The notes beneath the pieces were generated by a model that worked only from the letters and a program-made list of their open reading frames with translations, did not search any database and was not told the origin of the DNA. Positions 21,501 through 21,911 of a DNA stretch of 21,911 nucleotides are shown in pieces; position 1 is the first letter of the stretch; every line of letters starts with the position of its first letter. The translations under genes were made by a program, and so were the position numbers. Source of the DNA: a virus; IMG/VR virus record IMGVR_UViG_3300049491_000865, positions 1-21,911 of that record; one strand, 5' to 3'.

Positions 21501-21802
21501 AGTTCGAGGCCCTTGCCATCGACCTCAGGAAGGCAGTTGCCGACGTCCAGGCCAAGGCCGAAGAGCCTGCTGATGAGCGCGTCGTCTTCGCCGGTAACAA
21601 GGTCGTGCCCGGTCACGCCATCACGGCCAAGGGCGAGTACGCGCTCCTGCACGAGGACGCAGATCATTTCGTGGCTGTTCCCAAGGAGAACGTGGGCGAT
21701 TGGTGCCACCACCACCTGGTGAAGTTGCCCAAGACCAAGCAGGGCACTCACTACCGCGTCACGCGCCGCCCGTCGGTGTTCGTAACCGATTTGGAAGGAT
21801 AG
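18533..21802 (+). CDS. Large protein with head-maturation-protease-like N-terminus and HhH-GPD-like segment
   Basis: A 1089-aa protein. Residues 8-170 resemble phage prohead/head maturation proteases: DGVFASQAIDSSGEILDVEG (8-27), ANYEHKEG (39-46) with candidate catalytic H43, and ILVRFSIEGSTLERDG (123-138) with candidate S128, then RRVALTLKPCN. A Lys/Pro-rich linker follows (about 320-375). In the second half, HSALFSMLSPNTP (558-570) and GLAPKTGRFAV (775-785), followed by VPDTHMVRYNFGL (795-807), recall the helix-hairpin-helix and catalytic Asp (VDTH) of HhH-GPD DNA glycosylases; D797 would be the counterpart. An acidic run (DDEEDDDDD, 815-823) interrupts after it. The C-terminal ~80 residues form another small domain. 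The protease call fits the position after the MuF-like gene; the glycosylase call is tentative. The ATG at 18533 lacks a strong ribosome site; Met5 is an alternative. Confidence 0.65.
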   Translation: MATGMIIDGVFASQAIDSSGEILDVEGCDISTLSKDGVANYEHKEGDKKGSGNNGEEIVGKIVYAKKVFGASDCDTDREKKYWSDIKVPFVYGMVRLYDGAGHSGAQALAAQIRDHHANGDPILVRFSIEGSTLERDGQRLKTSVARRVALTLKPCNRTAVSGLIEDPKAPIGFDKKPANQEVEVDDILAGLVEKGEVLQHPNYTKLGGAHELQADPLVDEDALTKTAKLWVKAKILKALTAGSYAGTAPSNLTQGSALQREDSGLRTRMKNAVNNYKPAKNFDKAEFKAFAKAFLPEADDSFMDHFADVAHDYHMKRMRKAEEDLDKAAKKSKPLPSPDDSNELALEPKKATKKDLEFPPKEPKPKLPKPSSIAPAQGKELEAAIKATHKYKKARKDGTGPTEQVLERLVPHVVNGVELSGKDLARYLNIPEPAPVPLTVRGEPALPSEHAKPHFDHETGYLHVPPSKATFSMTTGKWSPGHTGGKFKFYIPGHYDPALHGPDAGAGAGIAKKELENFHGLLDDEQRTKYHDVAMDNWSKAHQLMHAGQTPDELAMHSALFSMLSPNTPVPMHELMYGYLVDSMKHTGIDARNPAFGGKLGEKISGLLRSWRASKAHGRAATEKPDLENPEEFGIFGDWKGRDTGETAPTHAPSHWERVKHAITLGGDQKFDPKNPDKPARKQGMFGSFMLAQDKFGNMAKYAKNHEAFHKLFLEHGPKDPKEIVNQLLHHKVEGGKFDNARKTAQRSGKTSFNYGGQEYSLDAKYPHGLIIEGLAPKTGRFAVTMSGAGNMWVPDTHMVRYNFGLEKAGSASDDEEDDDDDSTGKDQKDKRSIKAIKAILWNENHHHLMNKMDEYYTKHSPAIDHMVSRAEKKGWYLHGATPEEKRKNATFGAFWKNWSAIKGHEESRGYQTGSSNDYSDHLPFWEAVKHLFKAEDMDESLPMRTAAIHSAWVRKYGEMGAQYMFMRHLLPQLLGAAAIRTAPHTIRKFEALAIDLRKAVADVQAKAEEPADERVVFAGNKVVPGHAITAKGEYALLHEDADHFVAVPKENVGDWCHHHLVKLPKTKQGTHYRVTRRPSVFVTDLEG

Positions 21803-21803
21803 C

Positions 21804-21911
21804 ATGCTCCCGAACGACATCTACCACGCCTACCTCACTGCCGAGAAGGATGGGGAGGAAAGCCGTCACCCGGCTGGCCGATTCCTTGTCAATGACGGCG
21901 CCATCTATCAC
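21804..21911 (+). CDS. Hypothetical protein, 5' part only
   Basis: An open frame of 36 codons that runs off the window edge, beginning MLPNDIYHAYLTAEKD. The ATG is 1 nt after the previous stop, with GGAAGGA about 5 nt upstream, a good ribosome site that supports it as a real gene in the same transcript. Too little is present to assign a family. By position it could be another head or capsid-assembly gene. Confidence 0.6.
   Translation, partial: MLPNDIYHAYLTAEKDGEESRHPAGRFLVNDGAIYH

Noticed and set aside
20096-21820. Long open frame on the minus strand (about 574 codons) opposite the 3' half of the 1089-aa gene
   Set aside because: Same antisense artefact of codon bias; no recognisable domain and no ribosome site, while the plus-strand protein is continuous across it.

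Overview
The window reads as part of the genome of a tailed double-stranded DNA phage (Caudoviricetes). It carries both terminase subunits, a portal, a MuF-type head protein and a head-maturation-protease-like protein, together with phage replication and recombination genes. Base composition is GC-rich and genes are packed with short gaps or start/stop overlaps. I see no integrase, repressor or tRNA, so lifestyle and host stay open. Several genes resemble the T4-type toolkit (UvsW-like helicase, gp47/SbcD-like nuclease, a sigma factor cut short like gp55, endonuclease VII-like HNH proteins), but the structural proteins do not look like close T4 relatives.

Layout. 3-4202 (minus strand): a DUF1376-like replication protein, a DnaB-type helicase and a GroEL chaperonin, read in that order. 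4203-4406: a divergent intergenic region with palindromic TACGA elements, six tandem 10-bp repeats and two outward-facing copies of a promoter-like motif. 4407-9715 (plus): UvsW-like helicase, small membrane protein, divergent sigma factor, GroES-like cochaperonin, Thg1-like tRNA 3'-5' polymerase, SbcD-like nuclease, unknown protein. 9660-16992 (plus): probable small terminase, large terminase, HNH endonuclease, beta-rich structural candidate, portal, second HNH endonuclease, MuF-like head protein. 17008-18445: an accessory block that interrupts the head module, with a fatty-acid-hydroxylase-like membrane protein (plus) and three minus-strand genes, one an RlpA-like secreted protein. 18533-end (plus): a 1089-aa protein with a protease-like N-terminus and a DNA-glycosylase-like segment, then the start of another gene.

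The most notable pattern links separate parts of the window. The motif GATTCGCTATAAG (core TTCGCTAT) occurs five times, each time just upstream of a gene and in its orientation: GroEL, the replication operon, the UvsW-like helicase, GroES and the RlpA-like gene. No -35 box is evident. The window also encodes a sigma-70-family protein that keeps region 2 but stops before the region 4.2 helix-turn-helix, as T4 gp55 lacks that domain. I infer that the sigma factor and the motif may form a phage-specific transcription system recognising an extended -10 element. At three sites the spacing puts the expected transcription start on, or one base before, the start codon, suggesting leaderless mRNAs. The phage GroEL and GroES genes lie about 5.5 kb apart on opposite strands, yet both follow this motif.
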